Shown here one piece after another: positions 39,419 to 49,240 of a stretch of 64,000 bases of DNA; position 1 is the stretch's first letter; every line of letters starts with the position of its first letter. Source of the stretch: Oxalobacter formigenes (GTDB lineage Bacteria > Pseudomonadota > Gammaproteobacteria > Burkholderiales > Burkholderiaceae_D); NCBI GenBank assembly GCA_023667225.1, contig JAMPAN010000002.1, positions 49,984 through 113,983 of the forward strand. The letters are read 5' to 3'. The notes beneath the pieces are model-generated. The model was not told the origin of the DNA. It saw only the letters and a list, made by a program, of their open reading frames with translations, and searched no databases. The position numbers and the translations under genes were made by a program.

Positions 39419-40570
39419 ATGAAGCCGGTTGCCATGGCAGCCGGAGAGGTATCAGGCGATATTCTGGGCGGGGATCTCCTTTCGGCTTTGCGTCCGCGTT
39501 TGCCGGATACGCTGATTCATGGCATTGGCGGACAGAAGATGGCGCAGTATGGCTTTGTCAGCCACTGGCCGATGGAAAAGCTGTCGGTAAACGGTTTTTT
39601 TGAGGTATTTGCCCATTTCCGCGAAATAAAGGGGATCAGGGATACACTGCATGATCGCCTGATTGCTGAAAGACCGGGTGTTTTTGTTGGTATTGATGCG
39701 CCGGAGTTTAATCTTGGCCTGGAAGTGCAGCTGAAAAAAGCAGGCATTCCTACGGTGCATGTTGTCGGGCCTTCTGTATGGGCCTGGAGAAAGGGACGCA
39801 TTCGCACTATTGCCAGGGCGGTTTCCCGGATTTTAGTGCTTTTCCCGTTTGAGACAGCCATTTATGAGCGTGCCGGTATTCCGGTTACTTATGTGGGCCA
39901 CCCTATGGCAAGAGGGATTCCCATGGAGCCGGATATGGCAGGTGCGCGTGCCGGTCTGGGGCTGGATGCAAACCGGCCGGTTGTTGCCATTATGCCGGGA
40001 AGCCGGATGTCGGAACTCAAATATAACGGCGATGCGTTTATTGGTGCGGCCCGGTTGCTGGCGAAGCGCGATGCTTCCATTCAGTTTGTTGTGCCTATGG
40101 CAGGGGAGAAACAGCAGCAGTATTTTTCCCGGAAGCTTGCAGAGGCAAACATGGAAGATGTGCCTTTGCAGATTGTGGCAGGCCGTTCACATCGTGTGAT
40201 TGAGGCGGCGGATGTGGTGTTGGCAGCTTCCGGTACGGCTACTTTGGAAGTCGCCTTGTACAAGAAACCGATGGTTATCGGGTACAGGCTGATGTGGGCG
40301 ACATGGGAGATTGCCAAACGGGTTGTTACCCCGCCGGTGGGGTTGCCCAATATTCTGGCAGGGGAGATGATCGTGCCGGAATTTTATCAGTACGATGCTA
40401 CCCCTGAAAATCTGGCGGAAGCTGTCTGGAATCAGTTGCATGACGAAGCATTGAAGAGGAAGCTGTATGAACGTTTCAGCCTGATGCATGAATTGTTGTT
40501 AAAAGATACGGCTGCCTTGAGCGCCCAGGCTGTGCTGGATGTCATGGACAGGAAACAGGGAAATGTCTGA
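39419..40570 (+). CDS. lpxB: Lipid-A-disaccharide synthase
   Basis: GT19 glycosyltransferase joining UDP-2,3-diacylglucosamine and lipid X. The 383-aa protein contains [15 protein letters not shown] near the start, the [15 protein letters not shown] and [13 protein letters not shown] segments, the [13 protein letters not shown] motif, and the C-terminal [12 protein letters not shown]...PEFYQ block. All are hallmark LpxB motifs. It follows lpxA after 72 bases and overlaps rnhB by 8 bases. Confidence 0.97.
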   Translation: MKPVAMAAGEVSGDILGGDLLSALRPRLPDTLIHGIGGQKMAQYGFVSHWPMEKLSVNGFFEVFAHFREIKGIRDTLHDRLIAERPGVFVGIDAPEFNLGLEVQLKKAGIPTVHVVGPSVWAWRKGRIRTIARAVSRILVLFPFETAIYERAGIPVTYVGHPMARGIPMEPDMAGARAGLGLDANRPVVAIMPGSRMSELKYNGDAFIGAARLLAKRDASIQFVVPMAGEKQQQYFSRKLAEANMEDVPLQIVAGRSHRVIEAADVVLAASGTATLEVALYKKPMVIGYRLMWATWEIAKRVVTPPVGLPNILAGEMIVPEFYQYDATPENLAEAVWNQLHDEALKRKLYERFSLMHELLLKDTAALSAQAVLDVMDRKQGNV

Positions 40571-41186
40571 TCAGGCGGCTTTTTCTTTTTATGGCACAGA
40601 CGAGCTGGTTTGCGGTGTTGATGAGGCTGGGCGGGGCCCGCTGGCAGGCCCGGTTTTTGCTGCTGCGGTAATTCTGGATCCGGCATACCGGATTGAAGGG
40701 TTGCGTGATTCCAAAAAACTTTCGGATACCCGGCGGCGGCATTTTGCGGCAGAAATCCGGGAAAAGGCGGCAGCCTGGTCTGTTGCGGCGTGTTCTGTTG
40801 CGGAAATTGACGAATTGAATATTCTCCAGGCTACCATGCTGGCGATGAAGCGGGCTGTTGAGATGCTTTCTCTTAAGCCTTCACGCGTTCTGGTTGATGG
40901 CAACCGCTGTCCTGCACTTGCCGTTCCGGTTGAAGCCATTGTTAAAGGAGACGACAAGATAGCCGCTATCTCGGCAGCTTCTATTTTGGCAAAAACTGCC
41001 AGGGATGATGTGCTTTTGCAATTGCACGAGCAATATCCCCAGTATGGATTTGACCGGCACAAGGGCTATCCGACGGCGCTGCATTTGGCAAGGCTGCGGC
41101 AGTATGGGGTATCTCCGGCACACCGTATTTCTTATGCGCCGGTTCGCGCTTTGCTTGGTGGCGTTTTGCCGGGAAAGGTAACGTGA
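40563..41186 (+). CDS. rnhB: Ribonuclease HII
   Basis: Removes RNA from RNA-DNA hybrids and single ribonucleotides from DNA. ATG 40563 (207 aa) is preceded by an AGGGAA site and overlaps the lpxB stop. [12 protein letters not shown] holds the catalytic Asp20 and Glu21; the RDSKKLS motif and the VDGNR segment with another acidic residue follow, then [12 protein letters not shown]. The lpxB-rnhB order is widespread in proteobacteria. Confidence 0.97.
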   Translation: MSDQAAFSFYGTDELVCGVDEAGRGPLAGPVFAAAVILDPAYRIEGLRDSKKLSDTRRRHFAAEIREKAAAWSVAACSVAEIDELNILQATMLAMKRAVEMLSLKPSRVLVDGNRCPALAVPVEAIVKGDDKIAAISAASILAKTARDDVLLQLHEQYPQYGFDRHKGYPTALHLARLRQYGVSPAHRISYAPVRALLGGVLPGKVT

Positions 41187-41989
41187 GGCAGATTGTTTCC
41201 GGAAATAACCCGCTTTACCGGGAAATACGGCAGCTGGCCGGAAGTGCCCGCGCCCGGCGAAAAGCAAACCGGACCATATTGGACGGGATTCATTTATGCC
41301 AGTCTTATTTGCTGCATATCGGCAGTCCGATTTTTTGCGTTGTCAACGAATTATCACAGTCTTTGCCGGAAATTGCAGAGATTATAGCGGCCTGCCTTGA
41401 CAGGCGGGTTTCCTGCCTTTTGCTTCAGCATGCCTTGTATAAGGAGATCAGCCAGGTTGAGGAGGGGGCCGGTATTTGCTTTATTATTGAGCCGCCTGTT
41501 TGTCCGCTGCCGGAAAATCTGGTTCAAACGGTTGTTTTGCTGGACAGAGTCCAGGATCCAGGCAATCTGGGTTCAATTCTGCGCAGCGCCTCGGCAGCAG
41601 GTATTCAGGATGTTTTTTGCAGCGCAGGCACAGCTTCAGCATGGTCGCCGCGGGTTTTGCGCGCCGGGATGGGCGCGCATTTTATGGTACGGATTTACGA
41701 AGATGTTGATCTGGAAAAGCTGGCCGGACAATCTGCCCTACCGCTTGTTGCTACGCTTCCTGATGCCGGGCAGGCTATTTATGATGTGGATCTGAAGCAA
41801 CCGGTTGCCTGGCTTTTCGGGCATGAAGGGCAGGGTATTTCAAACAGTTTGCAGGCTAAATCGCACATTAAGCTGTGTGTGCCGCATGCCGGAAAGCAGG
41901 ATTCGCTGAATGTGGCTGCCTGCGCGGCTATTTGTTTTTTTGAGCAGCTGCGCCAGGCCAGGGCTGGCAGATTGGGGCAAAAAGCGTAA
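41183..41989 (+). CDS. TrmH/SpoU family RNA 2'-O-methyltransferase
   Basis: SPOUT-class SAM-dependent RNA methyltransferase of 268 aa. The N-terminal 100 residues form a substrate-binding domain ([18 protein letters not shown]); the C-terminal knot has motif 1 [20 protein letters not shown], motif 2 [12 protein letters not shown] and motif 3 [18 protein letters not shown]. The GTG start overlaps the rnhB stop (GTGA). The RNA target, 23S rRNA or tRNA, cannot be told from sequence; the position after rnhB is common in Burkholderiales. Confidence 0.92.
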   Translation: MRQIVSGNNPLYREIRQLAGSARARRKANRTILDGIHLCQSYLLHIGSPIFCVVNELSQSLPEIAEIIAACLDRRVSCLLLQHALYKEISQVEEGAGICFIIEPPVCPLPENLVQTVVLLDRVQDPGNLGSILRSASAAGIQDVFCSAGTASAWSPRVLRAGMGAHFMVRIYEDVDLEKLAGQSALPLVATLPDAGQAIYDVDLKQPVAWLFGHEGQGISNSLQAKSHIKLCVPHAGKQDSLNVAACAAICFFEQLRQARAGRLGQKA

Positions 41990-42005
41990 ATGAAGGGGGA
42001 CAAGC

Positions 42006-42746
42006 ATGAAACTTGATTTTTTGCAGCCGGAGGGGGGTGGCCGGGATTTGCGCCGCCTGAATTGGCCTGCCTGCCTGAAGGTGCTGGTTTTGGCACCGCA
42101 TCCGGATGATTTTGATGCGATTGGCGTTACGATGAAGTATTTGCAGGAATCGGGACATGATGTTCATGTAGCGGTTTCTGTAACGGGCAGCGGCATAGAT
42201 GAGGAATTCGGTGCGGGTATGTCGCTGAAAGACAGGCAGGATTGCCGCATGAGGGAACAACAAAGCAGCCTGCGTTTTTTCGGTTTGCCAGAGAATCGCC
42301 TGCGTTTTTTGCGTTTGAATAATGAGGCGGATGATCAGCTGGCGGAGGATGAGGAAAACAGGCAGGCGCTGGCTGCCGTTGTGAATGAAATCCGCCCTGA
42401 CCTGTTGTTTGCTCCGCACGGGAATGATACCAACCGGGCGCACAGGGCCATGTATGCGCTTGCCTGCCGTATTGCACAGGATGCTGATTGGCCTGTTGCT
42501 CTGTTATTGAACAGGGATGCCAAGACTGTGGATATGAGGACAGATTTTTATCTGGACTTTGATGAAGATATGGCGAAATGGAAAGGCCGGTTGCTGCGTT
42601 TTCATGATTCACAGCAGCAACGCAACCTGAAGGTAAGAGGATACGGCTTTGACGAACGGGTACTTCGTTTGAACCGGGCTATTGCCCAGGAGCTGCAAAC
42701 AGGACTGCCTTATGCAGCAGCTTACGAGGTGCGTTTTTTTGCCTGA
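42006..42746 (+). CDS. PIG-L (LmbE-like) family deacetylase
   Basis: Zinc-dependent N-deacetylase family acting on N-acetylglucosamine-type or related amides. The 246-aa protein has the metal motif APHPDD at 30-35 (H32, D35) and a PHGNDTNRAHR block near 138 holding the third ligand. The substrate is unknown. It starts 16 bases after the RNA methyltransferase gene and may be the last gene of the lipid A transcript, so action on an amino-sugar is possible but unproven. GGGGGA precedes the ATG. Confidence 0.85.
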   Translation: MKLDFLQPEGGGRDLRRLNWPACLKVLVLAPHPDDFDAIGVTMKYLQESGHDVHVAVSVTGSGIDEEFGAGMSLKDRQDCRMREQQSSLRFFGLPENRLRFLRLNNEADDQLAEDEENRQALAAVVNEIRPDLLFAPHGNDTNRAHRAMYALACRIAQDADWPVALLLNRDAKTVDMRTDFYLDFDEDMAKWKGRLLRFHDSQQQRNLKVRGYGFDERVLRLNRAIAQELQTGLPYAAAYEVRFFA

Positions 42747-42761
42747 CCTGGTCGGGGGTAT

Positions 42762-43598
42762 TTAACGTGCATTCTTGAGGGAATCCAGCTCGTGAATGAT
42801 GGTAGAGGCAATTTCCTCGATGGATTTGTTGGTGGATGAGAGCCAGAGGATGCCTTCGTTTTCCATAATATTTTCGGCAGCGCTGACTTCATAGCGGCAA
42901 TTTTCCAGCGAAGCGTACTGGCTGCCTGGCCGGCGCGCGTTTCGGATTTGTGAGAGCCGAACCGGGTTGATGCTCAGGCCGAAGAGCTTGTTTTTGAACT
43001 GGAACAGGACAGACGGCAGACGGCCCCGCTCGAAGTCTTCGGGAATAAGCGGGTAGTTGGCGACTTTCAGGCCGTACTGGATAGCCAGAAAAAGGCTGGT
43101 TGGCGTTTTTCCGCTGCGGGAAACGCCAAGCAGGATCAGATCTGCCGCTTTCAGGTTGCTGTGGGATTGGCCGTCGTCATGGGCGATGGTGAAGTGGATG
43201 GCTTCTATACGGTCTTCGTATTCATCACTGCCGGTATTTTGATGATTCAGGCCAATTTCTTTTTTGGCAGATGTGCCCAGCTCGTTGGTGAGCTGGGCAA
43301 GGAAGGGCTGCATAACATTCAGATGCAGGGCGTCTGCTTCGTGAAGGATGGATAACAGTTCAGGCTTGACCAATGTGGAAAATACAATCGGCCTTTCGGC
43401 GCTCTGGCTTCGGCTGCGCTGAATGCGGTCGGTTGCTTCCCGGGTTTTTTCAGGGGTATCGACAAAAGGAATGCGGATTTTCTGAAAAGGCAGATCAAAC
43501 TGGCTTAAGACCGAGCGGGCCAGCGCTTCGGCTGTAAGGCCAGTGCTGTCTGAAACAATATAAACCGAACGCATGGAGGAAGGGCTGTTTTCTGTCAT
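42762..43598 (-). CDS. ppsR: PEP synthase regulatory protein (kinase/pyrophosphorylase, DUF299)
   Basis: Bifunctional regulator that inactivates PEP synthase by ADP-dependent phosphorylation of a Thr beside the catalytic His and reactivates it by phosphate-dependent dephosphorylation. The 278-aa protein starts near VYIVSDSTGLTAEALARSVL and has the P-loop GVSRSGKTPTSLFLA in the middle, plus the NPVRLSQIRNARRPGSQYAS block. Divergent from ppsA across about 210 bases, the classic arrangement, which makes the target assignment firm. Confidence 0.96.
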   Translation of the reverse strand: MTENSPSSMRSVYIVSDSTGLTAEALARSVLSQFDLPFQKIRIPFVDTPEKTREATDRIQRSRSQSAERPIVFSTLVKPELLSILHEADALHLNVMQPFLAQLTNELGTSAKKEIGLNHQNTGSDEYEDRIEAIHFTIAHDDGQSHSNLKAADLILLGVSRSGKTPTSLFLAIQYGLKVANYPLIPEDFERGRLPSVLFQFKNKLFGLSINPVRLSQIRNARRPGSQYASLENCRYEVSAAENIMENEGILWLSSTNKSIEEIASTIIHELDSLKNAR

Positions 43599-43809
43599 GA
43601 CGGCAAGCAGTTAGGTTAATCGGATACGGCGGACAGGCCGCTTTTTGTCATTTTAAAACAGGAAAAGTAAATTGTGAGGTTTATTTTCCGGCAAAGCAGA
43701 CAGGGAAAATGCCAGACAGAGAAGTTAATTTTCCGAATGGTTTTATAGTAAAATAATACTTTAAGAAAACAACGATTTTTATAGTCGTTTTTCATTTTAG
43801 GAGACCGTT

Positions 43810-46230
43810 ATGACGGATGCAGTAAAGTCCATCCACGCAAGTGATGCCTATGTTATTCCTTTTACTGAATTGCGAATGACAGATGTGCCTTCCGTAGGCG
43901 GAAAAAACGCCTCGCTGGGGGAAATGATCAGTCAGCTGCAAAGTAAGGGGGTTCGTGTTCCCGGTGGTTTTGCCACCACATCGCAGGCATACCGCGATTT
44001 TCTTTCATACAGCGCGAATGGTGGGGAGACTTTGGCAAAACGGATTGAAAGTTTTCTGGCCAAAACCGATGTCCACGATGTACGCCAGCTGGCTGAAGCC
44101 GGCGCAATGATCCGCCAGTGGATTGTTGAAACGCCGCTTCAGCCCCGCCTGGAAAAAGAAATACTGGATGCCTATGAAAAACTGTTAAGCATTTCGCCTA
44201 ACGGCATGTCGGTTGCTGTGCGTTCTTCTGCCACAGCCGAGGATTTGCAGGACGCTTCTTTTGCAGGCCAGCAGGAAACTTACCTGAATATTTCCGGCAA
44301 GGAAAATCTGCTTTTGGCTGTCAAGCAGGTTTTTGCCTCGCTGTACAATGACCGTGCTATTTCCTATCGCGAGCAAAGGGGGTTCAGGCATGAGGAAGTG
44401 GCGCTTTCTGTCGGCGTCCAGCAAATGGTGCGTTCTGATATTGGCGCGTCCGGCGTCATGTTTACGATTGACACTGAGTCGGGCTTTAAGGATGTGGTTT
44501 TCATTACTTCCAGCTATGGGCTGGGGGAAACCGTTGTGCAGGGTGCGGTTAATCCGGATGAGTTTTATGTTCACAAGCCCATGCTGGAAAAAGGCAATAT
44601 GGCTATTGTTCGCAGAAGCCTGGGTTCCAAGCTGATCCAGATGGTTTTTGCAAAGAACCCGGACAGCAAGCATTCTGTTGAAACAGTTCCGGTGCCGGTG
44701 GAAATGCAGCACCGCTATTCCATCAGCGATGCGGATGTGATGGAATTGGCCAAATTTGCCATGATTATTGAAAAGCATTATGGCCGTCCCATGGATATTG
44801 AATGGGGTAAAAATGGCGATGACGGCAAGCTTTATATTCTTCAGGCACGTCCTGAAACGGTCAAGTCGCAGCAAAAAAACAATGACGAAGTGCAGGTTTA
44901 CCGCCTGAAGGAACAGGGGAAAATTCTGGCTTCCGGCCGGGCCATCGGGCAAAAAATCGGTATTGGCCCGGTCAAGATCATTAATGATCCGTCTGAAATG
45001 CACCGTGTGGAACCGGGAGATATCCTCGTGGCAGATATGACAGATCCCAACTGGGAACCGGTGATGAAAAAAGCAGCTGCGATTGTCACCAACCGGGGCG
45101 GGAGGACTTGCCACGCAGCCATTGTTGCTCGCGAGATTGGCGTACCTGCTGTGGTTGGTTGTGCAGATGCGACCAAAATTCTCAAGGACGGCATGAAAGT
45201 GACGGTTTCCTGTTCAGAAGGGGATGAAGGGCATATTTACGAGGGTGTGCTGGCTGTAGAGGAAAGCAGCGTTGTTTATAACAATCTGAAGCCGCTGCCT
45301 ATCAAGATGACCATGATTATCGGCAATCCGAGCCTGGCCTTTGAGCATCAGGCTATTCCCAATGATGGTGTCGGGCTGGCACGTCTGGAATTTATTGTCA
45401 ATGAAATCGGCATTCACCCGCAGGCTGTACTGGCTTATCCCAATGTGGATGCAGAATTGAAGCAGGGGATTGAATCGGTTATTCACGGCCATGCTTCTCC
45501 GAGGGATTACTATATTGACAAGCTTTCCGAGGGGATTGCTACCATTGCTGCCGCATTCTGGCCGAAACCGGTCATTGTCCGGATGTCTGACTTCAAAACG
45601 AATGAGTACCGTTCGTTGATGGGCGGTTCGCGTTATGAACCGGATGAGGAAAACCCGATGCTTGGGTTCCGCGGTGCAGCCCGTTATATTTCCAAGGAAT
45701 TTGCCGAAGCATTCAAGATGGAATGCGAAGCGCTCAAACGCGTCAGGAATGATATGGGGCTGACGAATGTGGAAATTATGGTGCCGTTTATCCGTACGTT
45801 AAAGCAGGCGCACAATGTGATTGATCTGCTTGCCGCTAACGGCCTGGCACGCGGAGAAAACGGACTGCGCATCATTATGATGTGCGAGGTACCCTCCAAT
45901 GCGATTCTGGCGGATGAGTTCCTGAACCTCTTTGACGGTTTCTCCATCGGTTCCAATGATATGACCCAGCTGACGCTTGGTCTGGACAGGGATTCCGGTA
46001 TTGATTTGCTGGCCAAGGATTTTGACGAGCGTGATCCGGCGGTTCAGGCTATGGTTTCCAGGGCTATCAAGGCTTGCAACAAGCAGGGGAAATATGTCGG
46101 GATTTGCGGTCAGGGACCGTCAGACCATCCGGATTTTGCCCATTGGCTGATCAAGGAAGGCATTGGTTCGCTTTCTCTGAATCCGGATTCTGTTTTGTCC
46201 ACCTGGGAGACGCTTGCCAAAGAGCTGTAA
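43810..46230 (+). CDS. ppsA: Phosphoenolpyruvate synthase
   Basis: Converts pyruvate and ATP to PEP, AMP and phosphate, the entry to gluconeogenesis from three-carbon compounds. The 806-aa protein has the N-terminal ATP-grasp-type domain (VGGKNASLGEMI; AVRSSATAEDLQDASFAGQQETYL), the phosphohistidine domain with His435 in GGRTCHAAIVARE, and the C-terminal PEP/pyruvate barrel with Cys766 in GICGQGPSDHPDFA. The Thr next to His435 is the likely PpsR target. AGGAGA lies 7 bases before the ATG. A 12-bp terminator follows. Confidence 0.98.
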   Translation: MTDAVKSIHASDAYVIPFTELRMTDVPSVGGKNASLGEMISQLQSKGVRVPGGFATTSQAYRDFLSYSANGGETLAKRIESFLAKTDVHDVRQLAEAGAMIRQWIVETPLQPRLEKEILDAYEKLLSISPNGMSVAVRSSATAEDLQDASFAGQQETYLNISGKENLLLAVKQVFASLYNDRAISYREQRGFRHEEVALSVGVQQMVRSDIGASGVMFTIDTESGFKDVVFITSSYGLGETVVQGAVNPDEFYVHKPMLEKGNMAIVRRSLGSKLIQMVFAKNPDSKHSVETVPVPVEMQHRYSISDADVMELAKFAMIIEKHYGRPMDIEWGKNGDDGKLYILQARPETVKSQQKNNDEVQVYRLKEQGKILASGRAIGQKIGIGPVKIINDPSEMHRVEPGDILVADMTDPNWEPVMKKAAAIVTNRGGRTCHAAIVAREIGVPAVVGCADATKILKDGMKVTVSCSEGDEGHIYEGVLAVEESSVVYNNLKPLPIKMTMIIGNPSLAFEHQAIPNDGVGLARLEFIVNEIGIHPQAVLAYPNVDAELKQGIESVIHGHASPRDYYIDKLSEGIATIAAAFWPKPVIVRMSDFKTNEYRSLMGGSRYEPDEENPMLGFRGAARYISKEFAEAFKMECEALKRVRNDMGLTNVEIMVPFIRTLKQAHNVIDLLAANGLARGENGLRIIMMCEVPSNAILADEFLNLFDGFSIGSNDMTQLTLGLDRDSGIDLLAKDFDERDPAVQAMVSRAIKACNKQGKYVGICGQGPSDHPDFAHWLIKEGIGSLSLNPDSVLSTWETLAKEL

Positions 46231-46254
46231 CGGCCTGCCTGTTATTAGGTCTGC

Positions 46255-46294
46255 AAACCTTTCCTGGAGCTGGTCTTCAGGAAAGGTTTTGTCT
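46255..46294 (+). terminator. Terminator of ppsA
   Basis: A perfect 12-bp inverted repeat, AAACCTTTCCTG (46255-46266) with its complement at 46278-46289, is followed by TTTTGTCTT. It is a good rho-independent terminator. Confidence 0.85.
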
Positions 46295-46348
46295 TATTGA
46301 GTGGCTGTTAATGGCATTTTTTGTTGCTGCGTAACGGGACGGATCGGG

Positions 46349-46792
46349 ATGACTGACTGGGTTTTATGGCTGGTAGCGGCCGGACTGCTGGTTGCTGTGG
46401 AGATTTTTAGCGGTACTTTTTATCTGCTGATGTTTGCGCTGGGTTGTGCCGCAGGCGGTTTGATTGCGCTGGCGGGCTGGGGATTGGCCTTTCAGTTTGC
46501 AGGAGCAGGCATCACTGGTACGGTAGCGACGCTTTTACTGGCGAAAAGCCGGTTTGGCATGAAAAAGCCTCTTTCTTCTGCCCATGATCCCGGTGTTAAT
46601 CTGGATATCGGGAATGTGCTGGCTGTGCATGAATGGCAAACCGGCTTTGACGGTGCCAGATATGCCCGTGTGTCTTACCGTGGGGCAATGTGGGATGTTG
46701 CGCCTGGAGAGAAAGCACAGGTGCGCCCCGGCCGGTTTGTTATACGGGAAATTCGCTCCAATTGCCTGATTGTCGAGAATGCACCGGAATAG
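46349..46792 (+). CDS. NfeD family membrane protein
   Basis: Small inner-membrane protein of 147 aa from ATG 46349, which follows a GGATCGGG purine stretch. Three hydrophobic segments occupy about residues 3-75 and a soluble beta domain (OB-fold type) covers about 90-145, ending in IREIRSNCLIVE, the usual short-NfeD layout. NfeD proteins pair with SPFH/stomatin proteins; here qmcA follows 54 bases downstream. The pair is thought to organise membrane microdomains, with no enzymatic role for this short form. Confidence 0.9.
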   Translation: MTDWVLWLVAAGLLVAVEIFSGTFYLLMFALGCAAGGLIALAGWGLAFQFAGAGITGTVATLLLAKSRFGMKKPLSSAHDPGVNLDIGNVLAVHEWQTGFDGARYARVSYRGAMWDVAPGEKAQVRPGRFVIREIRSNCLIVENAPE

Positions 46793-46846
46793 ATTTTCGG
46801 GACTGAAATTGTCAGGCCGGTAATCTGAAAGAGAAAGTATTGACCT

Positions 46847-47773
46847 ATGGAATTTTCTTACGCTGCCATTGTTATTTTTATCCTTGCTCTTGTTTTTGCC
46901 GCCAAATCAGTTAATGTGGTTCCACAGCAAAATGCCTGGGTTGTTGAGCGTTTTGGCAAATACCACGCAACGCTTTCACCAGGCCTGAATATTGTTATTC
47001 CCATTATTGACCGGGTAGCCTACAAGCATAGCCTGAAAGAAATTCCGATGGATGTGCCGCCCCAGATTTGTATTACCAAAGATAATACCCAGTTGCAGGT
47101 TGACGGCGTGCTTTATTTTCAGGTAACAGATGCCAAGGTGGCTTCGTATGGTTCATCCAATTATATTGCGGCGATTACCCAGCTTGCCCAGACAACGCTG
47201 CGTTCTGTGATTGGACGGATGGAGCTGGACAAGACTTTTGAGGAGCGGGATCAGATTAATACCAATGTTGTCGGCGTGGTGGATGAATCGGCGCAAAACT
47301 GGGGTGTCAAGGTATTGCGTTATGAAATCAAGGATTTAACGCCGCCATCGGAGATTTTGCGCGCCATGCAGGCGCAGATTACGGCCGAGCGGGAAAAACG
47401 GGCGGTGATTGCAACATCTGAAGGAAAAAAACAGGAGCAGATTAATCTGGCAACCGGTTTGCGCGAGGCCGAGATTGCCCGGTCGGAAGGGGAAAAGCAG
47501 GCAGCCATTAACCGGGCGCAAGGGGAGGCGGCAGCGATTATTGCGATTGCTGATGCCAATGCAGAAGCCCTGCGCAAGGTGGGGCAGGCTATTTCCGAAC
47601 AGGGCGGCAGCGATGCGGTTAATCTGAAAGTGGCTGAACAATATGTTTCTGCCTTTTCCGAGCTGGCAAAGACCGGCAATTCCCTGATTATTCCGGCCAA
47701 TTTGAGCGATATGGGCGGCCTGATTGCTTCAGCTATGCAGGTGATTCAGGCCAAAAAGCCGGATGGGCGTTAG
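46847..47773 (+). CDS. qmcA: SPFH/band 7 (paraslipin) family protein, QmcA-like
   Basis: Membrane scaffold protein of 308 aa. An N-terminal hydrophobic anchor (about 4-22) is followed by VPQQNAWVVERFGKYHATLSPGLN, the stomatin/paraslipin signature, the SPFH domain to about 190, and an alanine- and glutamate-rich coiled coil (EREKRAVIATSEGKKQEQIN). The tail VAEQYVSAFSELAKTGNSLIIP is typical of QmcA. It forms a unit with the NfeD gene; in E. coli it associates with FtsH-HflKC complexes. Confidence 0.94.
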   Translation: MEFSYAAIVIFILALVFAAKSVNVVPQQNAWVVERFGKYHATLSPGLNIVIPIIDRVAYKHSLKEIPMDVPPQICITKDNTQLQVDGVLYFQVTDAKVASYGSSNYIAAITQLAQTTLRSVIGRMELDKTFEERDQINTNVVGVVDESAQNWGVKVLRYEIKDLTPPSEILRAMQAQITAEREKRAVIATSEGKKQEQINLATGLREAEIARSEGEKQAAINRAQGEAAAIIAIADANAEALRKVGQAISEQGGSDAVNLKVAEQYVSAFSELAKTGNSLIIPANLSDMGGLIASAMQVIQAKKPDGR

Positions 47774-47839
47774 AAAGGCGGCACAGGAAAACCGGGAAAA
47801 GCACGGTAATGGCAGGCAACAAAAAGGAATGCCTGAAGG

Positions 47840-47880
47840 AATAAACGGCGCTGGTATGAAACGAAACGCCGTTTATTTTC
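47840..47880. terminator. Bidirectional terminator between qmcA and the thiamine-binding family gene
   Basis: An 11-bp perfect inverted repeat (47840-47850 with 47867-47877) is flanked by A-rich and T-rich ends. It lies between two convergent genes and can serve both strands. Confidence 0.75.
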
Positions 47881-47940
47881 TTTCTTGCATATATTTCCTG
47901 CCTTTTAGGCAGTTTTAGAGGCAATTTTTAGCGGTGAAAA

Positions 47941-48261
47941 TCAGCCGATAGAGGTAACCAGCTTTCTGCCGACTTTTTCTTCTACAGCTGTTACTTTGCT
48001 TTCCATGCGCGACTGGTTGTTGCCGGGTTTGGAATCCACACGCATCGTCATGGAAATGCGGTCGCAATCTTTGGCCAGTTCATTGTGGCACTGGGTTGCC
48101 ACCGCCAGTACCTGTTCCAGCTCGCCTTCAATGACGGTGCTCATTGGAGACAGGCGGTATTTCAGTCCGCTTCTGTCGATGATATCCAGAACCCTGGCAA
48201 CGTACGGGCTCATGCTGCCAATAATGTTATTTGGAAAAATCGTGACTTCCATCAGTACCAT
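47941..48261 (-). CDS. MTH1187 family thiamine-binding protein (DUF77)
   Basis: Small ferredoxin-like fold protein of 106 aa. The start MVLMEVTIFP, the RSGLKYRLSPMSTVIEGELEQVLAVA block and the MESKVTAVEEKVG tail match the MTH1187/YkoF-related family (PF01910), some members of which bind thiamine or related ligands; others are of unknown role. It is 50 bases downstream of an MBL-fold gene on the same strand and probably cotranscribed with it. No thiamine riboswitch is visible upstream. Confidence 0.82.
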   Translation of the reverse strand: MVLMEVTIFPNNIIGSMSPYVARVLDIIDRSGLKYRLSPMSTVIEGELEQVLAVATQCHNELAKDCDRISMTMRVDSKPGNNQSRMESKVTAVEEKVGRKLVTSIG

Positions 48262-48311
48262 AAGATATTCCTTCCTGTAAGGATGGGTTGAAAGAGAAAG
48301 GGAGCTTTGCT

Positions 48312-49154
48312 TTATCCCTGTATAACCATGCCGGCTTTGCCCGGCCTGACGATTTTTTCCCCTATGGAATCAATCATGCAGGCAGTAGGGGTTTCGCCGG
48401 TACAATGGCACGGAACAAGAAATTCCGGCGACCAGTTTTTTAAAGTATCGAATGTATAGTTAAGGCGGTTGTCATCCGCATTAACCAGGTGCATGCCGCC
48501 GATGATGCCGCGGACGGTGTTTTTGCCGGATATCTGGCGGATGTAGCCTACGGTATTGACCAGTCCGGCATGGCAGCAGCCCAGCAGGATAACCAGGCCT
48601 TTTTTTGTTTCAAACCACATGGACTGGTCGTCTTCAATCAGGTCATCTTTTTGGGCAGTGCTGTCAAGATAAAAGGGGCCGCCGGTATCTTCAACAGGGG
48701 AAAGCCGGGGTACCGGGCCGGTTATGCCTACTCCGGGCATCAGGTAAACCGGATCGCGCAATTCATGGATGCGGCCGGGCGGCAAGGCGGCCAGCGCCTG
48801 TCTGGAGCGCTGCGGGATGCCGATGGCACGGGGATCGGTTCCGGGCTTGCAGCTCCAGCGGTCCACTGACCAGTTGCAGGCAAGGTAAATTGGCGCGTGG
48901 TCGTTTACGGCGAGGACTTCGGGCAGTGTGCCAGTGTGGTCATAATGGCCGTGGCTTAAAACGAGCGTATCGGCTTGCGCCAGGTTGATGCCGAGCCGGC
49001 TGGCATTGGTCTGCAATGCCCCAAGCTGGCCTGTATCGAAAAGGATGCGCCGGTCGCCGACCTGGATCCAGACGGAGAAACCGTGTTCTTTTTCAAGCCC
49101 GTCCGGTGCGTTGTTATCGACAAGCAGGGTGATACTGAGCGGGGCGCACACCAT
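48312..49154 (-). CDS. MBL-fold metallo-hydrolase (COG1237 type)
   Basis: Metallo-beta-lactamase fold protein of 280 aa with the metal motif SHGHYDHTG (H68, H70, D72, H73). The N-terminal LLVDNNAPDGLEKEHGFSVWIQV and the LLGCCHAGLVNTVGYI block with a second ligand are typical of the COG1237 group, sometimes named for methanopterin synthesis but in bacteria of unknown substrate. GGAG lies just before the start. It is followed by the thiamine-binding family gene, suggesting a joint but unidentified role. Confidence 0.87.
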   Translation of the reverse strand: MVCAPLSITLLVDNNAPDGLEKEHGFSVWIQVGDRRILFDTGQLGALQTNASRLGINLAQADTLVLSHGHYDHTGTLPEVLAVNDHAPIYLACNWSVDRWSCKPGTDPRAIGIPQRSRQALAALPPGRIHELRDPVYLMPGVGITGPVPRLSPVEDTGGPFYLDSTAQKDDLIEDDQSMWFETKKGLVILLGCCHAGLVNTVGYIRQISGKNTVRGIIGGMHLVNADDNRLNYTFDTLKNWSPEFLVPCHCTGETPTACMIDSIGEKIVRPGKAGMVIQG

Positions 49155-49240
49155 ATTTTTCTCCTGTTGGCCGTAAAGTAAAAATAGTAACAGATAAATA
49201 TGGCAGGCGTCAGCGGATTACCGGTACGGCGGTTTTTCTC

